This document shows, one piece after another, positions 27,254 to 36,298 of a stretch of 64,000 nt of DNA. This DNA comes from Methylocaldum sp. 14B (GTDB lineage Bacteria > Pseudomonadota > Gammaproteobacteria > Methylococcales > Methylococcaceae): positions 62,001 through 126,000 of the forward strand of contig NZ_MSCV01000009.1 of assembly GCF_002005105.1 (NCBI RefSeq). Direction: 5' to 3'. The notes beneath the pieces were generated by a model. It was not told the origin of the DNA and made no database searches. It worked only from the letters and a program-made list of their open reading frames with translations. Each line of letters begins with the position of its first letter. Positions within the stretch are counted from its first letter, which is position 1. The translations under genes and the position numbers were made by a program.

Positions 27254-29155
27254 ATGACCGTAGCAGAAAGCAAGGTAACTTTTGGGTTCGAAGCTGAGGT
27301 AAAACAGCTTCTGCACCTGATGATTCACTCCTTGTACAGCAACAAGGAAATCTTCTTGCGCGAGCTCATCTCGAACGGATCCGACGCTGCCGACAAGCTC
27401 CGCTTTATGGCACTGGGAAACGATGCGCTGTACGAGGGCGACAGCGAGCTGAAGATTCGGATCGAACACGACAAAACGAACCGGACTTTGACCATTACCG
27501 ACAACGGCATCGGCATGACCCGCGACGAGGTCCGCGAGAACATCGGGACCATCGCCCGCTCCGGCACCCGCCAGTTCTTCGAGTCGCTGACCGGGGACGA
27601 GGCGAAGGACAGCCAGCTCATCGGCCAGTTCGGCGTGGGCTTTTATTCCGCATTCATCGTTGCCGACAAAGTCACCCTGGAAACCCGCAAGGCTGGTCTG
27701 GACGCGGCCCAAGGGGTACGCTGGGAATCCAAGGGCGAAGGCGATTACACGCTGGAAACCATCGAAAAACCCGAGCACGGAACGAAGATTACGCTGCACC
27801 TCCGCGAAGGCGAGGACGAGTTCCTGGACGGTTGGAAACTCCGGTCGATCATACGCAAATTCTCCGATCACATTTCCTTGCCGATCCTGATGAAGAAGGA
27901 AGGGTACGGAGACGAAAAGCCGGCAGCGGACGAGTGGGAAACCGTCAACAGCGCTTCCGCCTTATGGGCAAAGAACAGGGATGAGATTTCGGACGAGCAA
28001 TACAACGAATTCTACAAGCACGTTTCCCACGACTTTCAGGAGCCTCTGGCTCGCCTCCACAGCCGCGTGGAGGGCACCAACGAATACACCCTTCTGCTCT
28101 ACATTCCGTCGCATGCGCCGTTCGATCTGTGGGACCGCGACGCGAAGCACGGCGTAAAGCTTTACGTGCGGAAGGTTTTCATCATGGAAGGATCGGAGAA
28201 GCTGATGCCCCGTTATCTCCGCTTCGTCCGCGGCGTGATCGACTCCGATTCGCTCCCCTTGAACGTTTCGCGGGAAATTCTTCAGGAAAACGCGCTGCTC
28301 GAAAAAATCCGCTCCGGCGCGGTCAAGAAGGTTCTCGGTCTGTTGGAGGACGTGGCCAGGAACGAGCGGGAAAAATACCAAGCTTTCTGGAAGGAATTCG
28401 GCCAGGTCATCAAGGAAGGTCCGATCGAAGACTTCAAGAACCGCGACCGCATCGCCAAACTGCTGCGCTTCGCCTCCACTCATAACGATTCCGATGTCCA
28501 GAACGTTTCCCTGGAGGATTACGTCGGCCGCATGAAGGAGGGGCAGGACAAGATTTACTATATTACCGCCGAGAATTACGCCGCGGCCAAAAACAGTCCG
28601 CACCTGGAAATCTTCCGTCGCAAGGGATTGGAAGTACTCCTGCTGCACGATCGGGTCGACGACTGGCTGGTCAGCTATCTCACCGATTTCGAAGGAAAGC
28701 ATCTGCAATCGGTGGCCAAGGGGGATCTGGACCTGGGCACCCTTGCCGACGAAGCGGACAAGAAGCATACCGAAGAAGCCAGCAAGGCGTTCCAGCCCAT
28801 TATCGACAAAATCAGGCAAACGCTGGGCGACAAGATCAGCGATGTGAAAATCAGCGCTCGCCTGACCGACTCTCCGGCTTGCCTGGTCAGCGAAACCTAC
28901 GGGCTAAGCCGTACCATGGAACGCATCATGAAATCGGCCGGGCAAGACGTACCGGCCAGCAAACCGATTTTCGAGATCAATCCCGATCATCCCCTAGTGA
29001 CAAGGCTCAAGGACGAGGCGGACGAATCGCGCTTCGCCGATCTGACCCATATTCTTTATGACCAGGCGGTCCTCAGCGAAGGCGGCCAGCTGGACGATAC
29101 CGCCGCCTTCGTCCGCCGCTTGAACGGCTTGCTTCAAGCTGTCATGCACTATTAA
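27254..29155 (+). CDS. htpG: Molecular chaperone HtpG (Hsp90)
   Basis: A 633-residue bacterial Hsp90. The N-terminal ATPase domain shows [26 protein letters not shown] and [11 protein letters not shown]. The middle domain ([12 protein letters not shown]) and C-terminal dimerisation domain follow, at normal length. The ribosome site GGAGGAAAG precedes the ATG by 12 bases and forms a CCTCCGGAGG palindrome. The message begins at a sigma-32 promoter and carries a palindromic element in its leader. Another copy of that element starts inside the stop codon region. The last codon and the TAA lie at the element edge. Confidence 0.98.
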   Translation: MTVAESKVTFGFEAEVKQLLHLMIHSLYSNKEIFLRELISNGSDAADKLRFMALGNDALYEGDSELKIRIEHDKTNRTLTITDNGIGMTRDEVRENIGTIARSGTRQFFESLTGDEAKDSQLIGQFGVGFYSAFIVADKVTLETRKAGLDAAQGVRWESKGEGDYTLETIEKPEHGTKITLHLREGEDEFLDGWKLRSIIRKFSDHISLPILMKKEGYGDEKPAADEWETVNSASALWAKNRDEISDEQYNEFYKHVSHDFQEPLARLHSRVEGTNEYTLLLYIPSHAPFDLWDRDAKHGVKLYVRKVFIMEGSEKLMPRYLRFVRGVIDSDSLPLNVSREILQENALLEKIRSGAVKKVLGLLEDVARNEREKYQAFWKEFGQVIKEGPIEDFKNRDRIAKLLRFASTHNDSDVQNVSLEDYVGRMKEGQDKIYYITAENYAAAKNSPHLEIFRRKGLEVLLLHDRVDDWLVSYLTDFEGKHLQSVAKGDLDLGTLADEADKKHTEEASKAFQPIIDKIRQTLGDKISDVKISARLTDSPACLVSETYGLSRTMERIMKSAGQDVPASKPIFEINPDHPLVTRLKDEADESRFADLTHILYDQAVLSEGGQLDDTAAFVRRLNGLLQAVMHY

Positions 29156-29298
29156 CCCGGCCTATAAATATAGGCCGGGTTAATCCGGGGCAGGGATGCC
29201 CCGGCGCGGCGACAAGCCGCGTGAGCCCAGGCCGGGCGTGTACCGGGCCTGGGCGGCGGCCCGAAATACCAGGAGGGTATTGACGGGCCTGATTAATA
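29150..29298 (+). mobile_element. TA-flanked MITE-like palindromic element, copy 1 (htpG 3' end)
   Basis: The 145-base core (29152-29296) begins TTAACCCGGCC, ends GGGCCTGATTAA and is flanked by TA dinucleotides. A perfect 16-bp palindrome around AA occupies 29151-29184. Hairpins CCGGGGCA/TGCCCCGG, CGCGGC/GCCGCG, GCCCAGGCC/GGCCTGGGC and AATACC/GGGTATT follow. It is nearly identical to copy 2 at 30083, and it contains the htpG stop codon. Confidence 0.8.
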
Positions 29299-29482
29299 AT
29301 CCATAAGGCGGCGCTGACCGCGACGATGGATTTAGCCGTTCGGCGATCCTCTGCCGACTCAGCGAATCGCCGAACGGCTGCGTCGGGAAAGGATTCCCGA
29401 CCTATTCGCAACGCTCTTGTAGGTCGGCAATCCCTTGCGGACGAACCGGAAAACGCTTTAAAAACCCGTACTAGGAGTTATT
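29299..29482. other. Spacer between repeat copy 1 and the DUF423 gene
   Basis: Contains GTAGGTCGGCAATCC-type and CGGCGATC...GATTCGCCG inverted repeats around 29338-29440 and an AGGAG ribosome site at 29473. No gene is seen. Confidence 0.45.
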
Positions 29483-29863
29483 GTGCACAGGACCTTTCTT
29501 CTTCTCGGCGCTGCTGCCGGATTCCTCGGCGTTGCCATGGGCGCATTCGGAGCTCACGGATTACGAGCGGTTCTGGACGAATACCACCTCGCGATTTACC
29601 GCACCGGCGTGGAATATCAGATGTGGCATGCGCTGGGTCTTGCCTTGATCGGCATAACGGCCAAACAACTCCCCGATACGCGCCTTCTTGTCAAGGCCGG
29701 CTGGTTCATGTTCGCGGGAATCGTACTTTTTTCCGGAAGCCTTTATGTCTTGAGTATCACCGGAGTTCGCTGGCTGGGCTGGATTACCCCCTTCGGGGGC
29801 TTGTCGTTTCTCACCGGCTGGTTCCTGCTAGGGCTTTCAGCCTGGCGGCTCGGACGGGAATAA
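29483..29863 (+). CDS. DUF423 family membrane protein
   Basis: A 126-residue protein with four membrane helices of the DUF423 (YgdD-like) family. The conserved MGAFGAHGL, YQMWHALGLALIG and GVRWLGWITPFGGLSFLTGW blocks are present. The function is unknown. It starts at GTG with AGGAG ten bases upstream. It is convergent with the small membrane protein gene at 29872-30060. Confidence 0.88.
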   Translation: MHRTFLLLGAAAGFLGVAMGAFGAHGLRAVLDEYHLAIYRTGVEYQMWHALGLALIGITAKQLPDTRLLVKAGWFMFAGIVLFSGSLYVLSITGVRWLGWITPFGGLSFLTGWFLLGLSAWRLGRE

Positions 29864-29871
29864 CCGACCCT

Positions 29872-30060
29872 TCAGATCTCCTCGTCGGCGCTCACGGTGG
29901 TTTTGCCTCGCTCGTCGTACAATCGGTTGACCGTTTCGAGGAACCATCGCGGGCGGTTGATGATGACGTACAATCCGATCAGCCCGACGACCGGTATCGG
30001 AAAAATATCCAATATCATCAAGCCTATCAGCGTGATGAAGCATTTCGCTCTGGTGCTCAT
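29872..30060 (-). CDS. Small membrane protein, function unknown
   Basis: A 62-residue protein with one or two hydrophobic segments (CFITLIGLMILDIFPIPVVG, LIGLYVIINRPRWF) and a charged C-terminal tail. I do not recognise a named family. The ATG is clean, the composition is that of a real membrane protein, and it packs tightly against DUF423 with only eight bases between the stops. Palindromic element copy 2 begins 24 bases upstream of its start, so its promoter must lie in or beyond that element. Confidence 0.6.
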   Translation of the reverse strand: MSTRAKCFITLIGLMILDIFPIPVVGLIGLYVIINRPRWFLETVNRLYDERGKTTVSADEEI

Positions 30061-30082
30061 AATCTCGGATCCAGACGCTTAC

Positions 30083-30231
30083 TATTAACCCGGCCTATAA
30101 ATATAGGCCGGGTTAATCCGGGGCAGGGATGCCCCGGCGCGGCGACAAGCCGCGTGAGCCCAGGCCGGGCGTGTACCGGGCCTGGGCGGCGGCCCGAAAT
30201 ACCAGGAGGGTATTTACGGGCCTGATTAATA
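30083..30231 (+). mobile_element. TA-flanked MITE-like palindromic element, copy 2
   Basis: The 145-base core (30085-30229) is almost identical to copy 1. The clearest change is TATTTACGGG instead of TATTGACGGG near the right end. TA dinucleotides flank both ends. It lies between the starts and stops of two minus-strand genes, in the upstream region of the small membrane protein gene. Confidence 0.8.
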
Positions 30232-30255
30232 AGATCGATAGTCTGACCAAGGACT

Positions 30256-30585
30256 CTAGTGCGCTTTGGGCGGTCGACTCTCTTGCACCAACACCCACGG
30301 CGCAACGACCACGGCCCAAAAGGTGCACTTCGAATCGACCCATCGCCTGGCGTGATCGTCGGTCGCCCGCGCAACCTGCCCTCTTTGGATCCACTCTTGC
30401 AAAGCGCTTTTATCGTCTTCGGCTATCTTTGCCGCAGCCTCGACCAAGTTCAATTCCGGTCCAATAACGATTAAGACGCCTCTGGCGAAATGGCGCTCCA
30501 GCTCCTGCCAGCCGATTTGTCCGGTTTCCGCCGCAAGTTTCTGGCGCAGTTCGGTATCGTGCATTTTGGCTGTTTTTAAAATCAT
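30256..30585 (-). CDS. DUF2288 family protein
   Basis: A 109-residue protein of the DUF2288 family (ETGQIGWQELERHFARGVLIVIG, LVEAAAKIAEDDK, FWAVVVAPWVLVQES). The family is small and cytoplasmic, with no known function. An ATG at 30564 is an alternative start, and neither has a strong ribosome site. A hairpin GAGGATAAAA/TTTTATCC(C)TC at 30688-30719 lies in its leader. Confidence 0.82.
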   Translation of the reverse strand: MILKTAKMHDTELRQKLAAETGQIGWQELERHFARGVLIVIGPELNLVEAAAKIAEDDKSALQEWIQRGQVARATDDHARRWVDSKCTFWAVVVAPWVLVQESRPPKAH

Positions 30586-30737
30586 CAAATAAAGGATTGG
30601 AATCGAGAAACGCTCGCGAATTCACTGAACCGGCAGCCGCCAAGCTTCGCCTATCGGTCGAATCGCTCGATTATGATCGCAGAAATGGAGGGATAAAAGA
30701 GAGTCCTGTTTTTATCCTCATCACATGCGGTGGGGAT

Positions 30738-30792
30738 AAAAAAAGAAGAAGGCAGAAACGGTATATTTGGGTGGGGGATATTTCTGCCTTCT
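30738..30792 (-). terminator. Intrinsic terminator of the DUF2934 gene
   Basis: Read on the minus strand, AGAAGGCAGAAA pairs perfectly with TTTCTGCCTTCT (30781-30792 with 30747-30758) across a 22-base loop. It is followed by TC and seven T residues (30744-30738). It begins 35 bases after the DUF2934 stop codon. Confidence 0.75.
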
Positions 30793-30826
30793 GGGGAAAC
30801 CGAATCTAGAGAGTCGAAAAACCTGC

Positions 30827-31039
30827 TTAAAGGGAACCCGCTCTGATTTCCTTTTCAGCCTCTAGCCAATCTTCGACTTCGTAACCTGGAACAAAGCCCC
30901 GCTTTTCAGCACGGTAATACGCGGCTTCGGCAATCTTTTGGTTTATCTCGTCATCGGGAAATGGAACCGGATTGCTCGGAGCATCCGACATCAAATCTTC
31001 CGACATGTCATCCACGGCTTTCAGCGCTTTCCTAGCCAT
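30827..31039 (-). CDS. DUF2934 domain protein
   Basis: A 70-residue protein with a DUF2934 domain (KIAEAAYYRAEKRGFVPGYEVEDWLEAEKEI), a short helical module of unknown function common in methylotrophs and other proteobacteria. A GGAGG ribosome site precedes the ATG (GGTTCTCTTGC follows it on the opposite strand). A strong terminator lies downstream. The 20-bp repeat array begins 60 bases upstream, on the other side of its promoter region. Confidence 0.85.
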   Translation of the reverse strand: MARKALKAVDDMSEDLMSDAPSNPVPFPDDEINQKIAEAAYYRAEKRGFVPGYEVEDWLEAEKEIRAGSL

Positions 31040-31078
31040 AGCAAGAGAACCTCCTAATTTCTAATTTCTTTTTCCTTA

Positions 31079-31430
31079 AAGACAGAAGGGAAACGAGAAC
31101 CTCCCTGTTCGAAATTGCATCCCAGCCGAACTCGGATTGTCCGGTCACATAGGATCAATTCAAATCCATTGCAACCATCCCGGTTGGATTAAGAATTGTC
31201 TCAATCTCCTACGGAACATCCCGGATCCGTCAAGAACGTCCTGTCCTTCGGCAAAAATCCCTCTGCTTCTAAGCCGTATTGCGGTCCTTGTTGGAACGTT
31301 CCGGTTCCGAACTCGACGTCATCCTTCGGAGGTTTTGCCAGCCTACGGCTGTCGTTCGAGTGGGTGTATTTAACCGTCGTGGTTTCGTGTGGAGAATACG
31401 TAAGAGTTCGTATCCTGCCGGATTAGATTG
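31079..31430 (+). repeat. Degenerate 20-bp tandem repeat array, copy B
   Basis: From about 31099 to 31337 the sequence breaks into about a dozen units starting every 19-21 bases (31119, 31139, 31177, 31198, 31218, 31238, 31257, 31298, 31318). A rough consensus is RTCCCGGTTCCG-N4-GAAC. Unit joints read GAAC-ATCC, GAAC-GTCC or GAAC-GTTCC. Beyond the array, TGGGTGTATTTAA and ATACGTA match the end of the related array at 44797-45110. No open frame here resembles a protein. Confidence 0.65.
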
Positions 31431-31483
31431 CTACGATTCGCGGTCGTGGGCTTCCGCTCGCAGGAGGACAGCCGGACTACCCT

Positions 31484-32644
31484 TTACTCCTGGCTCGCAT
31501 GGCGCAGCTTCTCGAGATCCCACACCTTGGCGGCATCCCAACCGACGGTTACCACCTTGCCCTGCCTCGAGCATGCGATCTGCTCGATGGAACCCTCGTG
31601 TGCGAGCACACTTCCCAGCTTTTTGGCCTCCGCAATATCCCAAAGGTATAGATTGCCGCTTTTCGTACCCACCGCTATCCAGCCTTTCCGGCTTTCGCGG
31701 CAGAAACCCGCAATCTCGCTGTCATGATCTCCCAAGCTGGCGATGAGTGTGCCTGATCGCGTATCCCAGAGTTCGAGAACAGGCCCCTCGCGAAACGCCA
31801 CCAAGAAACCGTCCTGACTCAAACCCAGAAGGGATCGGTCGGTATTGAGCTCGGATTGCTTGGCGATCTCCATGGACGCCGCATCCCAAAACCAAACTTC
31901 CCTGCCCGAGGCAGTGACCAAAAGGGGCTTGCCGTCGTCCCTGCGAACGAACGCCAAAGCGTCCGATCCCTCATGCGTAGCGCGCAAGAATTTTCCGCTG
32001 CCCGGTTCCCAGATTCCGGCCGGTCCACGGGCGATCCACCCCACGGATTTGCCGTCCGGCGAAAATGCGACGGACTTCACGTCGTACCACTCCACGGCGT
32101 AGTCCGCCAGCAGCTCTCCGGTTTTTTGATCCCACAACACGAGATACCCGCCTTCGTGCCCGGACATTCCGGCCGCGATCCGGAGGCCGTCCGGAGAATA
32201 TGCCAAAGCCTCCAAATAGCGACCGCCGCGGGTCTGAAAGCCGTTCTTGTCCCGGATCAACCGCCGTCCCGTGGTCGAATCCCAAAAATATAGGCTGGTT
32301 CCGCCCACCGCCAGAATGTCCCGTCCGTCAGGCGAAAAAATGGGAAGGGCGATGCCGGCGCGTGGCGGCAAGTGCGTGCGCTCGAGCCGGGCGACCAATC
32401 CCCGCTGGCGCTGAAGCTGATCCAATGCTTTTTCCGCATCCTGCTCGTGTGGACACGCTTGGCAATCCCGCAGATAGTCCAAGTATCCCTCGATGGTATT
32501 CTGGGTTTTGGCCTGCTTCCAGGATTTTCGATCCTCACCTTCATCGCTCTGGTAACGAATCAGCGCGACCAGTACCAGCACCGCAAGGCCTAGTACGAAC
32601 AATCCGATGAGCAGTTTTTGGATAAACGACAACAACGCGTTCAT
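31484..32644 (-). CDS. Membrane-anchored WD40/beta-propeller protein
   Basis: A 386-residue protein with one N-terminal membrane helix (LLIGLFVLGLAVLVLVALI) and a propeller of WD40-like repeats. Repeat landmarks are IFSPDGRDILAVG, AYSPDGLRIAAG, AFSPDGKSVGW and the closing W-D dipeptides (YFWD, LWD, KVWD). A pair of cysteines (CQAC) lies just after the helix. It should be a scaffold on the outer face or in the periplasm, but no enzymatic domain or partner is seen. Confidence 0.8.
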   Translation of the reverse strand: MNALLSFIQKLLIGLFVLGLAVLVLVALIRYQSDEGEDRKSWKQAKTQNTIEGYLDYLRDCQACPHEQDAEKALDQLQRQRGLVARLERTHLPPRAGIALPIFSPDGRDILAVGGTSLYFWDSTTGRRLIRDKNGFQTRGGRYLEALAYSPDGLRIAAGMSGHEGGYLVLWDQKTGELLADYAVEWYDVKSVAFSPDGKSVGWIARGPAGIWEPGSGKFLRATHEGSDALAFVRRDDGKPLLVTASGREVWFWDAASMEIAKQSELNTDRSLLGLSQDGFLVAFREGPVLELWDTRSGTLIASLGDHDSEIAGFCRESRKGWIAVGTKSGNLYLWDIAEAKKLGSVLAHEGSIEQIACSRQGKVVTVGWDAAKVWDLEKLRHASQE

Positions 32645-32848
32645 GATTGAAACAGAATTCCTGAGCGTTTCGATGCAATACCGATGACAAGCTTATTCTT
32701 TAAATAACCCTACCGCTACCGGGGTTCATGGAAAGGAATGCTAGCGAACCGATTGCGCCAACGGCAAGCTTGTCCCCTTTCGACGCATTGGCCGATGCGA
32801 CGCAAGAAATCCGATATCGCTCGTCGACGAGTCGATGGCTCCGGAGCG
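32645..32848. other. Spacer between the WD40 and tamB genes
   Basis: About 200 bases without a credible gene. It probably holds the promoter of the WD40 gene, but I recognise no clear boxes. Confidence 0.4.
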
Positions 32849-35800
32849 TTATCTCTCCCATTCGAAAAGAATGTCCGCCCCGCTCTGCTCTCCGGTCTCC
32901 GATTGAAGCCGCCAATGCTCATTGAGCTTATAGCGCAGCTTGAACACGTTGCTCGACTGGAATATGCCGAGACCGTATTGCAGGTAAAGCCGCGGCGTTA
33001 GGTATTTCCCCAAGAATAGCGATGTGGTTTCGGTGCCGTTCGGTGTTCCGACTCCGATCTCGTCCAATAGTCCCCCCAGTCCGAACCGGCTGCTGATTTC
33101 TCTCGCGAGCAGGCTTCCGGCCGCCCCGCCCAGGGAAGAAGCGGCATTTCTCAGCCTGTCGCCTTCCTCGCGCGGCGCAAAGTCCATGGGTTTTCCGGCG
33201 ATCAGGTAGGCGAGAATGTCCGCTTCGGGCAACGGCGGTATGGAGTACAAGGAAACGTTGGGGTTCTTGAGGGAGCCGAGCACGCGCACGCCGGCGACTA
33301 CCTGGTCCAGCCTGCGGGTGACGGTAACGTCCAATCCGGGGTTGTCCACCGGCGTGTCCGTGAAAATCAAACGCCCATCGTCTATGGTCAAGTCAACCCC
33401 ATAGAAGGAATAGGTGCCGTCCTGAACCACGATCTGCCCGGTTCCGCGCGCCTCTTCGTTCGGCTCCTGAACGATTCTTACCCTGCCGCCGATTTCGCCT
33501 TGGAAGCCGGCGGCCTTTACTTGAATCTTGTCGCCGAGGACGACTTGAACGTCGCTATGCAGTCGAAACTCTGTTTCCTCCTCGCCCGGTTCGCCGTTGA
33601 CCAGCACGACGTCCTCGGACGGGGTCACGGCCTGTTCCTTCTTGGGAACGTTGATAAACGCTTCCGGAACATCTACCCGTCCCCGCATATCGATCCGCTG
33701 CCGTTCGGTCATGATGTTGATATCCGGCGACAAGTAGACCTTGGCTTCCGGCGTGTCGACGCCGAGAAACCGGGTTCCGTCCAGATTCAAGTTCAAGGGC
33801 CAGCCCGCCGTACCGTCAAGCCGCCAGAGGCCGCTCATCCGTACGGTTCCGCCACCCGACATCGCGCTCCCTTCGAGCCGGATTTGTCGTTGGTCTACCG
33901 AATTCGCCCGCAGCGTCAGATGTTCGATACCGATGCCCAATTGAGGTACGCGAAAACCGGCATCCGGCACGCTGGCCTCGAGATCCAACAAAGGCGCTCT
34001 CGCTGTGCCTTCGATCCCTAAATCCGCCCGGAACGAGCCGCTCAAGCCTTCGATTTGCGCCAGCCAGGGTTCGAACACCGCCAAGGTTTCCAAATCGACG
34101 GTCAGACGTCCCGACACCGGCAGATCCTGAAGCTCGGCCAATCGGAAGGTTCCCCGGCTCTCCAGCGCCCCTTGGATGTCCAGGAGTCCCGCCTGACGTA
34201 TTCCGACTTGCATCGTCAATATTTGGCCGGAAAGATCCGCGTATATCGATGCCGTTTCCGGTCTTATCCGAACCTTCTTCGACTCGTTAACGGTAAGATC
34301 GAACGCTAAGCCTTCCGCATCGAGATCCAGAATGCCTTGATCTATCAGATCGTCTTTGCCGCGAAGTACGGCGCTGCCTTCCAGCATGCCCGAGATAGGC
34401 ATCGGCTCCGGCAATTCAGCCCCGAATAGCTTTAAGGGAACACCCGACACGCGGGCGGCGGCCCACCATTCGCCGCCTTCGGCGATCTCTCCTTCGAAAC
34501 ACCAGCGTGCGTCCCGGTTGGTCAAACAGATTTCCTCGATCTCGCTTCGGGTTCGCCCGAGCTTCAATCTTGCGGGCTCGCGCAGGGTCCAGGAACCCGA
34601 TCGAGGTTCCTTGAGATCGAACCTGCTCAGTACGCCGCTCCAGGCATCTTCGCGCAACCCGCCTTCCGCTTCGAAGGCTAGCGCATAGGGCGGGCTGTCG
34701 ATCCGTCCGGTCAATTCATGTCTTTCCCGGCTGCCGCGTCCGGAAAGTCCGATATCCATGGTATAGGTGTCGAAGCGGACCGAATTCCCTTGTAGATCGA
34801 AGGTCAACGGCGCGTTGGGAGCGGCGCCCGCATTGAGCGTCAGGCTCAAATCCCGTACGCCGTACTCCTGGTATTTCAAGCCGGCGGCATTGAGCTCCGC
34901 TTCGACGGCAGGCGCCGATCGGGCTCCTTCCAGCTTTCCGCTGCTCGTCATCCGGCCTTTGGCGCCCGGCAGCCAGATTCCCAAATCGTCGGACCTCAGT
35001 GTCCAGCGGAGATTCAACTGCGGCCCCCAAGCGCCGTCCACCACCAGGGCCGTGGACACGCTGTTCACGCGAAAATCCCGGAACACGACGGCGTCTTCCG
35101 GAAATCCGATGTTTCCTTTCGCCTGAACCCGCTGATCCCTTATTAGCCCGTCAAGTTCGACCCGGACATCCGAGCGGGTTCCGGCAACGGTCAACCTTCC
35201 TTCGGGACTCCGCCATGCGCCATCCGCTTGCGGCGGCCAGAGCAGGTTCTTCCATCGGGCCTCCAGATCGATTTCCGGTGTTTCCTGAAGACCGCGAACC
35301 TGCCCCGAGATAGCGATCTCCGTTCCGGTCTCGGGGAGCCTCAGGATGAGCGCTTCGAGCGCAAGTTCGCCGGGGCCCCGGTAGCTTAGGTCCAAGCGCC
35401 CTCGCGCTTGGCCCACGTCCGGCACGGTCAACGCGAAATCTCCGGAAACCTTGGCTGTGCGGCTGGTGCCCTCGCCTTTCAACTGTGCGGAGAACCGCCA
35501 CGCCTTCCAGTCCCGATCGAGCCGGTCCAACGGAAATTCGGGAAGATCGACCTCGGCATTCCAAGCGCGGGAATTTTCTCGGATCAAGACCTCCGCCGTC
35601 ACGCGCATTGCCGTCGGAGCCGTAATCCGCTGGACCGTCGAAATCCGCTCCAGGTCTCCTGTAATCCTTCCGCCCCCGGCGATTTTCGGCCGGTCCGGCA
35701 GCTCGACGTTCCATGCGGTATCGAGGTCGATAGGTCGTTCTTCGCCGGGAGCGATGGTTCCGCCGAGCGATGCGTTGACCTTGGGCGTTTTCACCGTGAA

Positions 35801-36298
35801 CCGTTCGACCATCATGCGGCCTTCGCGAAGTTTCAGGCCCGCATCGATCCGTTCCAGACGGATCGGCTCCGCCGATTCGGACGATTGCCAGCTTGCATCG
35901 CGAATCTCGATCTCGTCGATCGCTATATCCAGCGGCAGACGTAAATCGGGCAACCGGGCGGCTTTCGGCTCCGGCGCGGCTTCGGCGATCTGCAAGACGC
36001 GGACATCCCTCAAGCGAACCGCGTCAAGATGCAAGGTTCGATGCAGCAAGGCCCTCGGCCGCCATTCGATCTCGAGTTCCCGGAGGTCTATGCTCAATCG
36101 CTCATCCCGGTAACTCAGATCCTTAAGCGAAAATCCGCCCAGCACCGAGCCTGAGGCAGGGCCGATTTTCAAACCGCCGACCCCACGCTCCACCCCGCGA
36201 ACCAGCCATGTTAGGCCGATCTCGGTCGCGAGCAGCACGTAGCCGACGGCGGCGAGAACAAGAAATACGACCAGTACGGCTGCCGTCAGGCGCTTCAT
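32849..36298 (-). CDS. tamB: Translocation and assembly module subunit TamB
   Basis: A 1149-residue AsmA-like/DUF490 protein with an N-terminal membrane anchor (MKRLTAAVLVVFLVLAAVGYV). A long beta-rich body spans the periplasm, and a conserved C-terminal DUF490 domain ends with the TamA-docking region (LRYKLNEHWRLQSETGEQSGADILFEWER). The ATG overlaps the tamA stop by four bases. An open frame continues about 217 codons upstream but lies antisense or out of frame to tamA, so the start at 36298 is right. TamAB carries lipids or autotransporters to the outer membrane. Confidence 0.93.
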   Translation of the reverse strand: MKRLTAAVLVVFLVLAAVGYVLLATEIGLTWLVRGVERGVGGLKIGPASGSVLGGFSLKDLSYRDERLSIDLRELEIEWRPRALLHRTLHLDAVRLRDVRVLQIAEAAPEPKAARLPDLRLPLDIAIDEIEIRDASWQSSESAEPIRLERIDAGLKLREGRMMVERFTVKTPKVNASLGGTIAPGEERPIDLDTAWNVELPDRPKIAGGGRITGDLERISTVQRITAPTAMRVTAEVLIRENSRAWNAEVDLPEFPLDRLDRDWKAWRFSAQLKGEGTSRTAKVSGDFALTVPDVGQARGRLDLSYRGPGELALEALILRLPETGTEIAISGQVRGLQETPEIDLEARWKNLLWPPQADGAWRSPEGRLTVAGTRSDVRVELDGLIRDQRVQAKGNIGFPEDAVVFRDFRVNSVSTALVVDGAWGPQLNLRWTLRSDDLGIWLPGAKGRMTSSGKLEGARSAPAVEAELNAAGLKYQEYGVRDLSLTLNAGAAPNAPLTFDLQGNSVRFDTYTMDIGLSGRGSRERHELTGRIDSPPYALAFEAEGGLREDAWSGVLSRFDLKEPRSGSWTLREPARLKLGRTRSEIEEICLTNRDARWCFEGEIAEGGEWWAAARVSGVPLKLFGAELPEPMPISGMLEGSAVLRGKDDLIDQGILDLDAEGLAFDLTVNESKKVRIRPETASIYADLSGQILTMQVGIRQAGLLDIQGALESRGTFRLAELQDLPVSGRLTVDLETLAVFEPWLAQIEGLSGSFRADLGIEGTARAPLLDLEASVPDAGFRVPQLGIGIEHLTLRANSVDQRQIRLEGSAMSGGGTVRMSGLWRLDGTAGWPLNLNLDGTRFLGVDTPEAKVYLSPDINIMTERQRIDMRGRVDVPEAFINVPKKEQAVTPSEDVVLVNGEPGEEETEFRLHSDVQVVLGDKIQVKAAGFQGEIGGRVRIVQEPNEEARGTGQIVVQDGTYSFYGVDLTIDDGRLIFTDTPVDNPGLDVTVTRRLDQVVAGVRVLGSLKNPNVSLYSIPPLPEADILAYLIAGKPMDFAPREEGDRLRNAASSLGGAAGSLLAREISSRFGLGGLLDEIGVGTPNGTETTSLFLGKYLTPRLYLQYGLGIFQSSNVFKLRYKLNEHWRLQSETGEQSGADILFEWER

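Noticed and set aside
29299-29482. Possible tRNA or small RNA in the htpG-DUF423 spacer
   Set aside because: The inverted repeats here are GTAGGTCGG-type REP fragments; no cloverleaf or GGTTCGAATC T-arm is present. No tRNA was found anywhere in the window.
31079-31430. CRISPR or tandem guide-RNA array
   Set aside because: Units follow each other every 20 bases without constant repeats separated by unique spacers, and no Cas or similar gene is in the window. It is kept as a repeat array of unknown function.
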